Positions 1 to 9,526 of a stretch of DNA of 64,000 bases are shown here, piece after piece. Both the position numbers and the translations under genes were made by a program. The stretch spans positions 3,100,001 through 3,164,000 of the forward strand of contig CM065882.1 of NCBI GenBank assembly GCA_033439255.1, written 5' to 3'. The notes beneath the pieces were generated by a model, which was not told the DNA's origin, did not search any database, and saw nothing but the letters and a program-made list of their open reading frames with translations. Source of the stretch: Hericium rajendrae (Eukaryota; Basidiomycota; Agaricomycetes; Russulales; Hericiaceae). Every line of letters starts with the position of its first letter. The first letter of the stretch is position 1.

Positions 1-72
1 TAGCAGCCATAGCACTATGATACCAGACATAGCATTGGCTGGCAGCTATGTAGATTTCAGATTTTTCAGATG
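1..72. mobile_element. End of an unidentified AT-rich insertion
   Basis: The first 72 bases have no Copia coding character. They are rich in CTATG/ATAGC words and end in TTTTTCAGATG at 62-72, exactly where integrase homology starts. The same terminus (TTTCTCAGATG) closes the larger insertion at 3548. I infer this is the right-hand end of another copy of that element; its left end is outside the window. Confidence 0.4.
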
Positions 73-433
73 TGCAGGCTTGTCTCTCGGTTTCTGGCAG
101 CTAGCGGTTGATACAGCAGTTCACGTATACAACCGCACTCCCACTCGCGTACTAAAATGGAAGACGCCGATGGAGATTTGGGATGCTGGTCACATTCCTG
201 ACGTCTCGTACTTCCGCGTTTTTGGCTGTAAAGCCTACGTACACATTCAGAAGGAGCATCGTCACAAGTTGGAGCCTAACTCCAAGGAAATGACGTTTGT
301 GGGTTATGAGGATGGTTCTAAAGGTTACCGTTTCTGGAACTCTACAACCCGGTCCATTGTCTTGTCTGGCGAAGCAAGATTCGATGAGACTTCCTTCCCT
401 TCGCGACCAACCCAGAAAGTGCCCCCCAGCACT
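73..433 (+). pseudogene. Ty1/Copia polyprotein fragment: integrase C-terminal part
   Basis: The translation carries the Copia integrase tail signature: a hydrophobic stretch leading into NTAVHVYNRTP-like text (here VDTAVHVYNRTPT), then PMEIWDAGHIPDVSYFRVFGCKAYVH and the conserved FVGYEDGSKGYRFW block. The DDE core lies upstream of the window or is lost. Homology stops at FDETSFP, where an insertion begins at 434. The reverse transcriptase that should follow is absent; RNase H resumes 3.1 kb later. The fragment is a dead piece of a larger element on the plus strand. Confidence 0.85.
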
Positions 434-789
434 CATCTGAGAAATTAAAATTTTATATAGTCTAGTGTTCATTTATATGTCCTATCATAATGCTATGAGG
501 TCTATCATCATCTATGTAGCTATCTTTCTCAACTATATAAGGCTATGAGGCCTATCATGGCTTATATAGCAGTAGTTAGACACTATATAGTGCTATATAT
601 TTCTAAGAGGCAGCTATAGCTGCTATATAAATGCACTGACTTGCTATGGTCCCTATGGTCCCTATGATCCCTACAGTAAGTGAGATATGAATACTATCAT
701 TACTATCTCAGAAGTCAATTAAGTACAAAGAAAATCAATTATATTTAATGTGGCTAATATTACAATCAAGTACACTACTAATATGAACA

Positions 790-1850
790 ACGCATGCCCC
801 ATGGACAAGGCACGCATGCGCACGAGGCGCGGCGGGCGTGCGCGGCGCGATAGTCATGCATATGGCAGCAGTCGTGCGTGGGGCGCAGTGGGCCCCGTGC
901 GCGAGGTGCTAGGCTCATGCGCGAGGCGCGGCGGCCATGCGCGAGGCGCGGGAGGCGCAGTGGCCATGCGGATGGCGAATCCATACGCCAGGTGCGGCGC
1001 GGCGGGTGTGCGCGAGGCATCGGGCCCGTGCGCGAGGTGCGGCGGGCGCGGCGAGCCGGCGCGGGATGCGACGAGCGGGTGCGAAGCGTGGTGGATGCGC
1101 GGCGAGGTACGCGAGGTACGACGGGCGTCGCTGGGCGTGAGGCGTCGCTGGGCATCGGGCTGCCGCGGGCTCGTGCGCGACGTGTGGCGAGTGTGGTGGA
1201 GACATGGCGGGCGTGGTGGTGGCGTGGCGGGCATGGTGGCGGCGTGAGGGGCGTGGTGGTGGCGTGACGGACGTGGTGGTGGCGTGGTGGGCGTGGTGAC
1301 AGCGTGGCGGGCGTGGAGAGGCGTGGCGGACATGGGCGAAGGGCGGCGAGCGTGGCGGAGACTGGCGGAGACGTGACGAGACGTGGCGGACGTGGGGAGG
1401 CGTGGCGGACGTGGGCGAGGGGCAGCGAGCGTGCGCGCGGGGCAGCGAGCGTGCGCGCGGGTCTGCGAGCATGCGCGGGATGCTGCGCTGCCACAGGCCC
1501 GTACGCGAGTACGGCGGGCATCCGCAGGGCGTTGGCTCGTGCGTGAGGTACGGGGCCCGCCTGCGAGCACGCCTCACACGGCCATGCACGACGTGCGCTG
1601 GCGTGCGCAGCACGGCGGGGTTGCGCGCAGCGCCTGGGCCCGTGCGCGAGACGAGGAGGCAGCGAACGGCGTGCCTGGCCCACGCACGAGGCGACAGGCC
1701 GCCGGTGCGTCGTGCGGTGGTGTGTGTGACGGCGGAGTCCGGGGTGGTCGACGTGGTATGGCGGCGGAGTCGGGGGTGGGTCGACGGGGGACAGGCGGCG
1801 GCGGAAGGCGAGTGGACGGGAGGAGAGCGAGAGTATCGCTCGAATGAGCG
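790..1850. repeat. GC-rich low-complexity block 1
   Basis: About 1 kb dominated by permutations of GCGYGGCGGGCGTGG and GTGCGCGAGG, with an approximately 24-30-bp imperfect periodicity around 1190-1420. All reading frames are open because TA-containing codons are rare; the predicted Arg/Ala/Pro/Gly peptides have no domain. I read it as a minisatellite-like tract and not as coding sequence. Similar blocks lie at 60690-61910 and 62790-63950. Confidence 0.7.
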
Positions 1851-2011
1851 ATACTCCCTAAGTTAGCACGAAGAAACAATAGAAAAGTTCTTTTTACTCA
1901 CCTGACGGGCCCTCATCATCCTGTTATCCTCCTTCGCTGTTCGCTTTGATGGGAGAGGACGGAGGGAGGGGAGCAGGAGAGGGAGGGGAGTGGTGGTGGG
2001 AGACGAGTCGA

Positions 2012-2073
2012 ACAATTCGAACTTCGACGCGCGTTTCGGTGGCTCAGCCACCAAACGCGCGCGAGTTCGAATG
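2012..2073. repeat. Long near-perfect hairpin
   Basis: The arm ending GCGCGTTTCGGTGGCT is followed directly by AGCCACCAAACGCGCG, and the pairing extends outward through ATTCGAACTTCGA and the matching GAGTTCGAAT. The arms are about 28 bp with a few mismatches and one bulged base and almost no loop. It would form a stable cruciform or RNA hairpin inside the insertion. Confidence 0.75.
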
Positions 2074-2303
2074 TCTCGAGGTTAGTAAATCAAATAAAAT
2101 AGAATAAAATGTAGGAAAAAGATTATACTTACTTTTCATCAAGACAATGCGATTGAATGAGCTAAATTGTTGACTACTATACTACAAGCCACCGGGCAGC
2201 GACACAAACTTAAAGATGTCTGCCGCCTTAGCCTCTGACGCAGCGTCCGGCAGCGTCCGGGCCGAGTCGCGTCACCCGTATTTGGCGCTCCGCTCGCCAC
2301 GTC

Positions 2304-2310
2304 TATATAA
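2304..2310 (+). promoter_or_regulatory. TATA box of a putative plus-strand transcript
   Basis: TATATAA sits at the 3' edge of a GC-rich stretch. It is followed 25-60 bp downstream by a pyrimidine-rich tract (TTTCTCTCTCTCTTCCTTACC), a typical fungal initiation region. The first ATG afterwards is at 2400, immediately before a consensus splice donor. Confidence 0.45.
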
Positions 2311-2399
2311 GGCGTGCGCGACTCGCTTTCTCTCTCTCTTCCTTACCACTACCATCTCTCGTTTTTCGTCATTCTCTCCTCTTCTGCTTTGACTTTCCT

Positions 2400-2648
2400 A
2401 TGTTTGGTAAGTTGTCATATTGTTTTATTGTCTCTAACTTTATGTTATTTGTGCCCTATGCATTTTCGCTTTTTTAATTTCTTTGATATGTTGCTACATT
2501 GTTTGATTGCTTCTAACCCTATTGTTCTTTGCAGACTTTGCATTTTCGCTTTTATTTCCTTAAGTAAGCCTTATATTTTTATTTAATCTTGTAATATTAA
2601 TTTGTTGACTTCTTTTGTAGATCATTTTCGCTTTTTCTTATCTTGATA
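2400..2648 (+). other. Run of micro-exon-like units sharing CATTTTCGCTTTT
   Basis: ATGTTTG at 2400-2406 meets a GTAAGT donor. TTTGCAG at 2534 starts a 29-nt unit ending at a GTAAGC donor (2564). TTGTAG at 2620 starts a 28-nt unit ending at a GTAAGT donor (2649). Both units, and a third site at 2461 inside the first putative intron, contain CATTTTCGCTTTT. The pattern looks like tiny duplicated exons separated by introns of 128 and 57 nt. The encoded peptide would be negligible, so a spliced non-coding transcript is equally possible. A TATCTTATCTT tract follows. Confidence 0.35.
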
Positions 2649-3380
2649 GTAAGTTTTATCTTATCTTTTATCTTATCTTATCTTAATCTTCTAGTCTTAT
2701 CATATCTTATAAGGCAGGTGAAATACAAAAGTGATCATCATCACATGATCAGTGACACAGTGTGATCCCTCCTATAATGCTGTCGCTGTCGCGACAAGGC
2801 TGCGCGGATTTCCGCCTAGCTCGACATTGTATTTCTTATTCCTCAGGCTGTAGTCAACTTTTGCTTATTCTAAGAACATCAAAATTTTTATAAAATCATG
2901 CACTTTAAATTGATGTTTTCGAATTTCCGTCGTAAGATCTGTAAATGACAGAATACCAGCTACACTATGAAAGTAACGCTTTACCGCAAAGTTTCATGCT
3001 TTGCTCATGTGATGATGGTCGCTTTTGTATTTCGCCTGCCTTAGTGTATCATAGATTTGTTAGTAATATTTGTAGATGTATTATAATCAAATATTACTTG
3101 AAATATAATGCTTCTCAAATTTTGATGTTTTGAATATTTCAGATGTGTTATAATTATTTTATTTTACTGGTGAGTTTATAGCATCTTTTGAGTAACATTG
3201 TTGGTAAAGATGATATAGAGTCAATAGTAGTTTAACTAGTTAATATAATATGATACTAAGGATATACCACATAGCTAATATAACTATGATAATCATCATA
3301 TGCTATGGCAGTTATGATGGTTATCATCTTATAACAGATAACTATGATGACTATGATAGTTACTACTTTACCCTATGATA

Positions 3381-3468
3381 GCTATGATAGCTCTGTATAG
3401 ATTGTCTTACTGCTATAGAGTGCTATGATAGCTCTATATAGATTGTCTTGCTGCTATAGAGTGCTATG
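3381..3468. repeat. 41-bp tandem repeat, two copies
   Basis: GCTATGATAGCTCTRTATAG followed by ATTGTCTTRCTGCTATAGAGT occurs twice in tandem (from 3381 and 3422), with only two purine differences. It lies in the AT-rich right arm of the insertion. Confidence 0.8.
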
Positions 3469-3548
3469 TAGAAAAAGAGACTGCTATGGCCCTATCAGAG
3501 CTATATAGGCTACATAGTGCTATATACCACTGTTAAATTTCTCAGATG

Positions 3549-3959
3549 TTTGTTTTCAACCTGAGTGGTGGCGCTATCTCCTGGATGTCTAGGAAGCAGA
3601 CTAGCTCTGCACAATCCACAGCAGAGGCAGAGTACATAGCAATGGCGGAGGCCGCCAAGCAGTTGCAGTGGTACTATAACTTGCACCTAGAGCTCGGACT
3701 ACCGGACCCCACTCCCATCGACATGCGTTGTGATAACCGTGCCGCAATTCTTACTGCAGGCAATCCAATGGTCGGGAGAAACATGAAACATGTGGAGGTC
3801 AAATACCACTTCATCCGGGAAGCTGTAGAGAAGGGGCTTGTTCACATAGTACCAACCCCATCGGCTGAGAACATCTCTGACGCATTGACTAAGTCTTTGC
3901 CGCATGATTTGCTTACTCGGTTCAGTGGGAGTATGGGTCTGATCCGTCGTAGGGATTAG
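3549..3959 (+). pseudogene. Ty1/Copia polyprotein fragment: RNase H end
   Basis: The frame opens at the conserved GYVF..GGAISW block (here VFNLSGGAISWMSRKQT) and continues through STAEAEYIAMAEAAKQ, MRCDNRAAI, KHVEVKYHFIREAV and SAENISDALTKSLP. This is the whole Copia RNase H, with its catalytic Glu (AEAEY) and Asp (CDN) present. It ends at a TAG at 3957. The preceding reverse transcriptase is missing, so the piece cannot act alone. It is colinear with the integrase fragment at 73-433 and the LTR at 3996. Confidence 0.9.
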
Positions 3960-3982
3960 TGGGAGTCATGGTTCGACTAGCC

Positions 3983-3995
3983 CATCAAGTGGGAG
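3983..3995 (+). promoter_or_regulatory. Polypurine tract of the Copia element
   Basis: Purine-rich CATCAAGTGGGAG immediately precedes the LTR start TGTTGAAATC, the usual position of the plus-strand primer. Confidence 0.6.
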
Positions 3996-4471
3996 TGTTG
4001 AAATCGGTTGATGACGCTAGTCTCAATGACAACAATTATGGAAAGATCTGGAACGATCTGGACTTAGGTGATTGCAGAATCACATGGAACATTTACATAG
4101 CCTTACTGTACAGGTTAGTAATACGCTCTGACATACGCTTACTGATACCTTAGTGAGCTGACTGATGCTGTTCCCATGCGATGAGCAATCCATTATGCTA
4201 TGCTGTACGATTACTGTACAATTTCTGATTGGTAGATATGCAGAGCCCTCAGTACTATATAAGGGCTCCCTCGTTCGCTCAGATACCTCAGTCTTTCACA
4301 TCACAGACTGAGGTGAGCATATCTTGCATTACTTATGAGTTTCATCTTTACTGACTCTACTTGTAGTATAGACTAACGTCTCTCTAAGGTACTGCAATAT
4401 AGTCTTTCACATCACAGACTGAGTATAGACTAACGTCTCTCTAAGTCGTGTTTCTTCACCAGTGATAGTCA
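3996..4471 (+). mobile_element. Copia 3' LTR (about 476 bp)
   Basis: It starts TGTTGAAATC after the polypurine tract. It is taken to end at ...GTGATAGTCA because RTA1 coding sequence (GATCTTGTATCTTTG) resumes at once. TATATAAGG at 4256 is the U3 TATA box. Two segments are duplicated in R/U5: AGTCTTTCACATCACAGACTG at about 4290 and 4401, and TATAGACTAACGTCTCTCTA at about 4367 and 4424. The 5' LTR is outside the window. The right boundary is inferred from the host gene, since the second LTR is not available for comparison. Confidence 0.75.
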
Positions 4472-5190
4472 GGATCTTGTATCTTTGACAGTCCAAGCTA
4501 TTGGAGGAGCGAAAGTGTCGAGTTCGGCTGATGGTTCAGGAAACCCGGACGATGTTAGTGTTTCTCCTCATATTCTCCTTGTATCCCTTCCAATCCTATC
4601 TTAATGCTAGGGTGGTCATATTATGTTGGGCGGAATCGGCTTGCAGATGTGTATGTGCTCTACAATCGAAGATGAATCTCCACGTACTCATACAATGCCC
4701 TTCAGTCATGATTATGGTCTATGCCGTACTCGCGATTGAATTCTTCGTGCGTGCATTCCACGAAAAACCGGTGTGCGAGTCTACGCTATGCTCGACCAGT
4801 CGAAGCAGGAGGCTGCTGCAAAGGAAAACCCGAAGTTCCGGTTAATGATCTATAGGTTACTCACTATGGGTCTGTTCATCATCATCAGGTATGTCAAAGG
4901 GTGAATTTGTACATCCTGCATTGTCACCAACTTTCATCCTGGTAGATCCGTGTATAGGACTATTGAGCTCTCTAATGGGTTTAAGGGAAAGATCATCGAG
5001 ACGGAGATTTGGTTCAATAAGTCCTCGAGCATAGTCTGCCACCCGATGCCTTCTCACCTCGGTGCAACACCACGCAGACATTTTCGACAGCGCAATGATT
5101 GTGCTTGCGATGTATACATTGAACTTCCTCCATCCAGGCTTTCTTCTGCATCACGACACCACACCATTGTCACCCATCAGGAAAAACTGA
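4472..5190 (+). pseudogene. RTA1-family multi-pass membrane protein, 3' half, inactivated
   Basis: The 3' exons of an RTA1-like gene (fungal seven-helix proteins linked to lipid and drug resistance). Exons read 4472-4553 (LVSLTVQAIGG), 4611-4650 (GGHIMLGGIGLQM), 4706-4888 (VLAIEFFVRAF to LLTMGLFIIIR), 4946-5016 (YRTIELSNGFKGKIIETEI) and 5078-5190 (FDSAMIVLAMYTLNFLHPG). Three lesions are visible. The 5' half is cut off by the Copia LTR. An extra TG near 4771 shifts the frame between KP and RVYAML. The donor at 5017 reads ATAAGT where GTAAGT is expected. The stop at 5188 lies within the left arm of a 210-bp inverted repeat. Identification rests on the order of conserved RTA1 motifs. Confidence 0.8.
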
Positions 5191-5390
5191 AGGTTCTACA
5201 GCAGCTACGACAGCTACAGCAACCAGAAAAATACTTGAAAATACACAAAAAACAACTAGAGTGTATTTCAAATCCTCTGAATTACATTCTGTAGTCTTTT
5301 TTACATTCTTACCTATCATTGTTCTTTTCAAAATTGAAAAAAGTTTAGCTGCCGTAGTTGCCATAGCTGCTGTAGAACCTTCAGTTTTTG
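5181..5390. repeat. 210-bp inverted-repeat (MITE-like) element
   Basis: The arm 5182-5223 (starting AAAAACTGAAGGTTCTACAG) and the arm 5348-5389 (ending CTGTAGAACCTTCAGTTTTT) are reverse complements over about 42 bp with a few mismatches. They enclose an AT-rich core of about 125 bp without an ORF. This is the size and shape of a miniature inverted-repeat element. It overlaps the last codons of the RTA1 pseudogene and supplies its stop. No clean target duplication is seen. Confidence 0.65.
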
Positions 5391-6086
5391 CAGAGCCGTC
5401 ACCGTCGGATGTTTCTCTGACTTTAGCAAACTGTCACCCTCCTGCAGAGTTCGAGTCAAAGAAACCCGTAACCTACGGATGGCCAGGATCGGGGGCTGTT
5501 TGATACTTACATTTCATTTGGACTCTCTTATCATGATACCATGGACGTGAACTATATAACGATTATGGTGTGCATACCTGGACGTATGGTAATCTGCAGC
5601 TGCAGTCGATTCAAGCACGGAGGAACCGAATGGCGAGATCTAAACGCGCGCATGTTAATCCTTGCGCAAGTCTGGCGGCACAGGGAGTGGTGGGCAGGAC
5701 AGACAGGCGACTTGAAATTACTTAGTTAGACCAGTACATATGTTCAAGCCAAGCTTCCCGTTCGACATCTTTTTCAGGTGATTATCCAGCACCGCGTTCA
5801 AAACCCTTGTGGAGACAGCGGCGGGCCGCTTTTCTTACGGTCCACCCTAGATGTTACCCCTTCCCGCACGGCCAACGCTACGACAACGCACAAGGCCATG
5901 ACAATTGAGATATCGCCAACGCTACGACAACGGTCCACCCCAGAAGCCAACGCGACAACGCACAAGGCCATGACAATTGAGATATCGCCAAGTATTGCAC
6001 TGAAACGGCACTAAAAACCTCACGATCTGAACTAAAAATTCACAAGTACGTGCACGCTCGGGGTGAAGTGCCGTACGACCAAAAAG
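5391..6086. other. Non-coding stretch with a degenerate tandem repeat
   Basis: No supported gene is present. At 5837-5990 a unit of about 95 bp starting ACGGTCCACCC is repeated. Its best-conserved part, GCCAACGCTACGACAACGCA followed by CAAGGCCATGACAATTGAG, lies at 5871-5918 and 5946-5990 with a short deletion in the second copy. The rest is unassigned; it may be the former 3' flank of the RTA1 gene. Confidence 0.5.
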
Positions 6087-6191
6087 TGGTTCAACCCGGG
6101 ATCGAACCGGGAACCTTCTGTGAACTGACTTTGCAGTCGTAGTCCGTTGAGTCGTGTGAGACAGAAATCATAACCATTAGACCATTGAACC
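6087..6191 (-). tRNA. tRNA-Val(CAC) with a 32-nt intron
   Basis: On the minus strand the acceptor arms GGTTCAA/TTGAACC pair perfectly and are followed by discriminator A. The D-arm region TGGTCTAATGGTTATGA matches fungal valine tRNAs. The anticodon stem TCTGT/ACAGA encloses C-T-CAC-A-[intron]-C, and the T arm is CCGGGTTCGATCCCGGG-like. The intron (CGACTCAACGG...GTCAGTT) lies one base 3' of the anticodon, the canonical position. A Glu(CTC) reading was considered, but it needs a poorer stem. Confidence 0.85.
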
Positions 6192-6794
6192 GTTATAAGA
6201 TAAGCGGGTCTATTTATATCGGGCTGCAACTTGCACCGGACGCGCGATCGATTGAGGACCATCAACCAACCATCAACATCATCGTAGAATCCCCAAAGTC
6301 CATGGCCGTTCCATACAGCGCCCGTATCGCCTTGTTGAGCGCTGTTGCCTAGTTGAGTATGATATCATTGACCATCTGATTTAAAGGGGGAGGAAGCGAG
6401 GTGTCAGCTGCCTTAACGGACTCTATGCCCCGAGATGTACGAGGGTTCCAGATTTCAGAGTGTTATGATATATACAGCATTGCATGACCCGGCCACACGT
6501 TGTGACTTATATACAGATTATTGATCAGCGAAAATTAGCAATTGTAGAGGACCAGGACGAGCAGGACGAGCAGGACGAGCAGAGGAGGCCTGAAATGATC
6601 GAAGCGGTGCGGCTGTCTTGCGCAGTGCCAAGGGCGAGCGCTTACTAGTCGACGGGGGTCCGGTACCTTTCTGAATGCAATTCCTGTCATTTCCCACCAC
6701 CTTACCGCCGCTTGGCTTCCCTGAGTCGACCTCTATTATAACAGCGGATCCATGAGAGCGCTCTGGTAGCAAGCACTCTCTCTGCTCGCCATCC
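6192..6794. other. Intergenic region, promoter side of the protease gene
   Basis: No gene is supported. At about 6549-6581 a 9-bp unit GGACGAGCA is repeated three to four times. The last 250 bp before the ATG at 6795 presumably hold the protease promoter, but I see no convincing TATA box. Confidence 0.5.
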
Positions 6795-9129
6795 ATGTCG
6801 CCCTTTCTTCTCCTCGCCATTGTCCTCGCCGTGCTGGACGTGGCTTGGGCTGGCTCCGTGCTTCCGGACATCTTGGCCCGCCGTAGGCCAGAGAGTCTGC
6901 AGGAACATGTTCGCCGTCAGATCGTACAGAATTCCACTGTGGCCAATACCACCTCGTCGAGCATTGTTCCAGTAACTTTGTCCGAAGACAAGCAGTGAGT
7001 CTAAGCTATTGTTTTGTCTGCCGGCCCCCTCATCTGGTTCTCCTATGCAAAGGACCTACTATATCCTCCAATCTCTGGGCAACATCAGCTTCCGTTTAGC
7101 CCTCGATACCGGCTCGTCAGATCTTTGGCTTGTTGACTCCGCTTGCTCTACCAATGCCTGCAAGTCCCTACCCAAATACCCCCTAAATTTCGGCAGCCCT
7201 TCTTTCGTCTCTGTAAATAATAATGCTAGCGCATTCAATTTGAGTTTTGCCGACAACACCTGTGAGTCTTTATAATTTCACATTTTTCACTCGGGTCTAA
7301 TTTCCGAGGATGCGCAGGGGCATCTGGCTTCGCTGCGAAGGAAACTGTTCAGCTTGCGAATCTGAGTCTTCCAAACCAAGCCATAGGTAGATCACTCCCA
7401 TCTACCGCCCATATCCCTCTGACGTTCTTCGTCGCGAAGGTCTCGTGAACTCGACAACTGTCTCGTTCACCGACCAAGTCAGCGGTATTCTTGGTCTCGG
7501 ATTCCCGCGACTGTCTACGATCAATTCTTTAGCGACAAACGGTAACCGGACATCATTTTTAATCCCAATCCGGCCTATTGAGCTGTGGACGTCATCTAGG
7601 GACCCCTTTCTTTGCTAATCTTGCGGAACAAGGTCATCTTGACTATCCGATGTTTGGAATGAGCTTGTCACGAAATTCGACGGGAGGATCACTAGCATTT
7701 GGTAGGTTCTCATTCTTGTCATAATGCCGACAAGATTTGACATGTTTTAAAGGCGCTATTGATTCTACGGTTGTCCGGAATGCCAGCATGATAGCATGGA
7801 GTGAAGTTGTTCCATTCCAGCCATTTTTAGGTTCCTCGGACAATATATCGAGCTACCTGCAATGGGCGATTCCCTTGTCAAACATGGCGGTAGGTGTGAA
7901 TGTTGTCGGCTTCCTTTTCACTTCTTACGTTGTTCGCAGATTGGATCGACCGTTGTTACGCCGCAGCCGACCTACCCTCAAGCTAACTCTAACAAATCTA
8001 TTGCCTTGTTGGACGTGTGAGTCATTACTCATGCATTTATGTGGACTAGACTGCTGAGTGGGTGTTTAGAGGGACAAGCGGTATCTTTGGTCCATATCAA
8101 GATGTAAGAGTCCTTTTTGTCCGATAATTGCGCTTCACTAGGTTAATCCGATATGAAACAGGTGCTCCGGATATTCTCTTCCATCCCAGAGAGCCGTCTT
8201 ATCGACTCGAGTACGTTTCGCTTTCAAAGGATCCCCCATCGAATCGCCTTTCTCATCGGTCTTTCCAGGTGGACAATGGGCTATACCATGCGATACCAAC
8301 GATACTATGACATTTACGTTTGGGTGAGCTCCGAAGCGGTGCAGTCTTACTTGACATCTAATTATCGAATGACCATTGTTTAGTTCACAAAATTTTACGC
8401 TGCTTCCCTCCGATTACCTGATAGGACCTATTGCTGACGATGCCAATATCTGCTGGACGTGGCCACAGGCGACGCCGCCCAACTCGGACGGCATTGACTG
8501 GCAAATTGGCTCAGCGTTTTTGCGGACTGTCTACTCGATCTTCAGGTATGGGTCCGTTCTTGTACAGCAGCCCCCTCTGCGCCGGATCTCTGACATCCTG
8601 TGCCTCTAGCTACGGAATCACGGGTAAAGAGGCCCCCATGATCGGTCTATACCCATTGACGCCCAGCGTCCCTGCGCCAACTGTCCTCCCACCGGCCTCG
8701 CTTTCCGCGCTCTTCTCCTCGCTGTCCCTCACCGTCTCCGCGAACCTCCCGAACACACTTGTGCCGACGCCGTCCTTCACCACGCCTCTCTACACTTTCA
8801 ACACATCCGTATCCACCACCGCCATCAACGCGCAGCTTGGCAGCGCGACGTACAGTCCGCTGCTGAACGACGCGAACCGCGCGGGGGACAACCGGTTCAA
8901 CTTCACGGCACTGCCACAGGTCTCGCCGTCGCCATCGTTCTCGACGGTCGTGTTCACCGCCGCAAACGGCGCGGTCATCACCACGACGAGCCCCCTGCCG
9001 ACGGCGAGCGTCACGCTGGGCCAGCCACCTGGGTGGACGAGCAGCGCAGCGTCGATAGGCACGCCACGGATACTGGCCTACGTTTCTGCTGTTGCTTGCG
9101 TGTGGAGCGGACTTGTTCTTCTCTGGTGA
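6795..9129 (+). CDS. GPI-anchored pepsin-type (A1) aspartic protease
   Basis: Secreted, wall- or membrane-bound acid protease. Twelve exons: 6795-6994, 7053-7261, 7318-7386, 7440-7541, 7600-7701, 7753-7889, 7940-8016, 8070-8103, 8162-8210, 8269-8323, 8384-8545, 8610-9129. All introns are 45-65 nt. The N-terminus is a signal peptide (PFLLLAIVLAVLDVAWA) followed by a short propeptide. The first active-site motif is LDTGSSDLWLVD. The second reads LLDVGTSGIFGPY, with Val replacing the usual Thr after the catalytic Asp; its codon is split by an intron. Later motifs include SGQWAIPCD and NFTLLPSDYLIGP. The last exon is Ser/Thr/Pro-rich and ends in a hydrophobic tail (ILAYVSAVACVWSGLVLLW), a typical GPI signal. 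Single in-frame gene model, no lesions. Confidence 0.93.
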
Positions 9130-9526
9130 TGCGTCGAAGCCCCGGCGGACGTCCAGCTCTCGTAGCTTGCTACCTAGAGGTTCTCACAACCGGACTCACC
9201 GCCGTAGCCTTCGTTGTCGCCCTCGTCCGCTCTTTTTGTATTGTTGTTGCTATTCCCTCGTCCCATTCGCTATACATTCACATATATCTGAACTTTGCAT
9301 ATTACCTGGACAGTTACCGTAGCTTTCGAACATACTATTTCATCGGCACATTGTATTGTAAGTACGCAGCGAGCAAGGAATGCTCGGCGCAGTGATGTAC
9401 ATGCCGTTAGACTTGTTGGTATCTGGGTCCCAATGGCAGGACCAGCAAACTGGACGACCGAAGTATGACCAGGTATGTGGTGTCCATAGAACTTGCGGCC
9501 GGTCGGAGCCTAGGCTCCTTGGCTCC
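9130..9526. other. Convergent 3' region
   Basis: Lies between the stop of the protease gene and the stop of the minus-strand gene ending at 9527. It holds the two 3' UTRs; no gene is seen. Confidence 0.5.

Larger units (their letters stand above)
434..3548. mobile_element. 3.1-kb insertion with 13-bp inverted ends inside the Copia element
   Basis: CATCTGAGAAATT at 434-446 is matched by its reverse complement AATTTCTCAGATG at 3536-3548. Both copies sit exactly at the limits of Copia coding homology. Inside each end are about 300 bp of AT-rich DNA full of CTATGAT/ATAGC words. The centre holds a GC-rich low-complexity tract (790-1850), a long hairpin (2012-2073), a TATA-box promoter (2304) and repeated micro-exon-like units (2400-2648). 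No transposase or other recognisable protein is encoded. The reverse transcriptase region of the host is missing rather than simply split, so this is either one element plus a deletion, or two copies that recombined. No clear target-site duplication is seen; AT on each side is the only candidate. Confidence 0.5.

Noticed and set aside
778-1847. Several long overlapping ORFs on both strands (up to 300 codons)
   Set aside because: They are open in most frames at once, encode only Arg/Ala/Pro/Gly/His repeats and lie in a GC-rich repetitive tract; composition explains them.
6087-6191. Reading the tRNA as Glu(CTC) or Gln
   Set aside because: Only the CAC reading gives a full 5-bp anticodon stem (TCTGT/ACAGA) with T33 and an intron at 37/38; the D arm also matches valine tRNAs.
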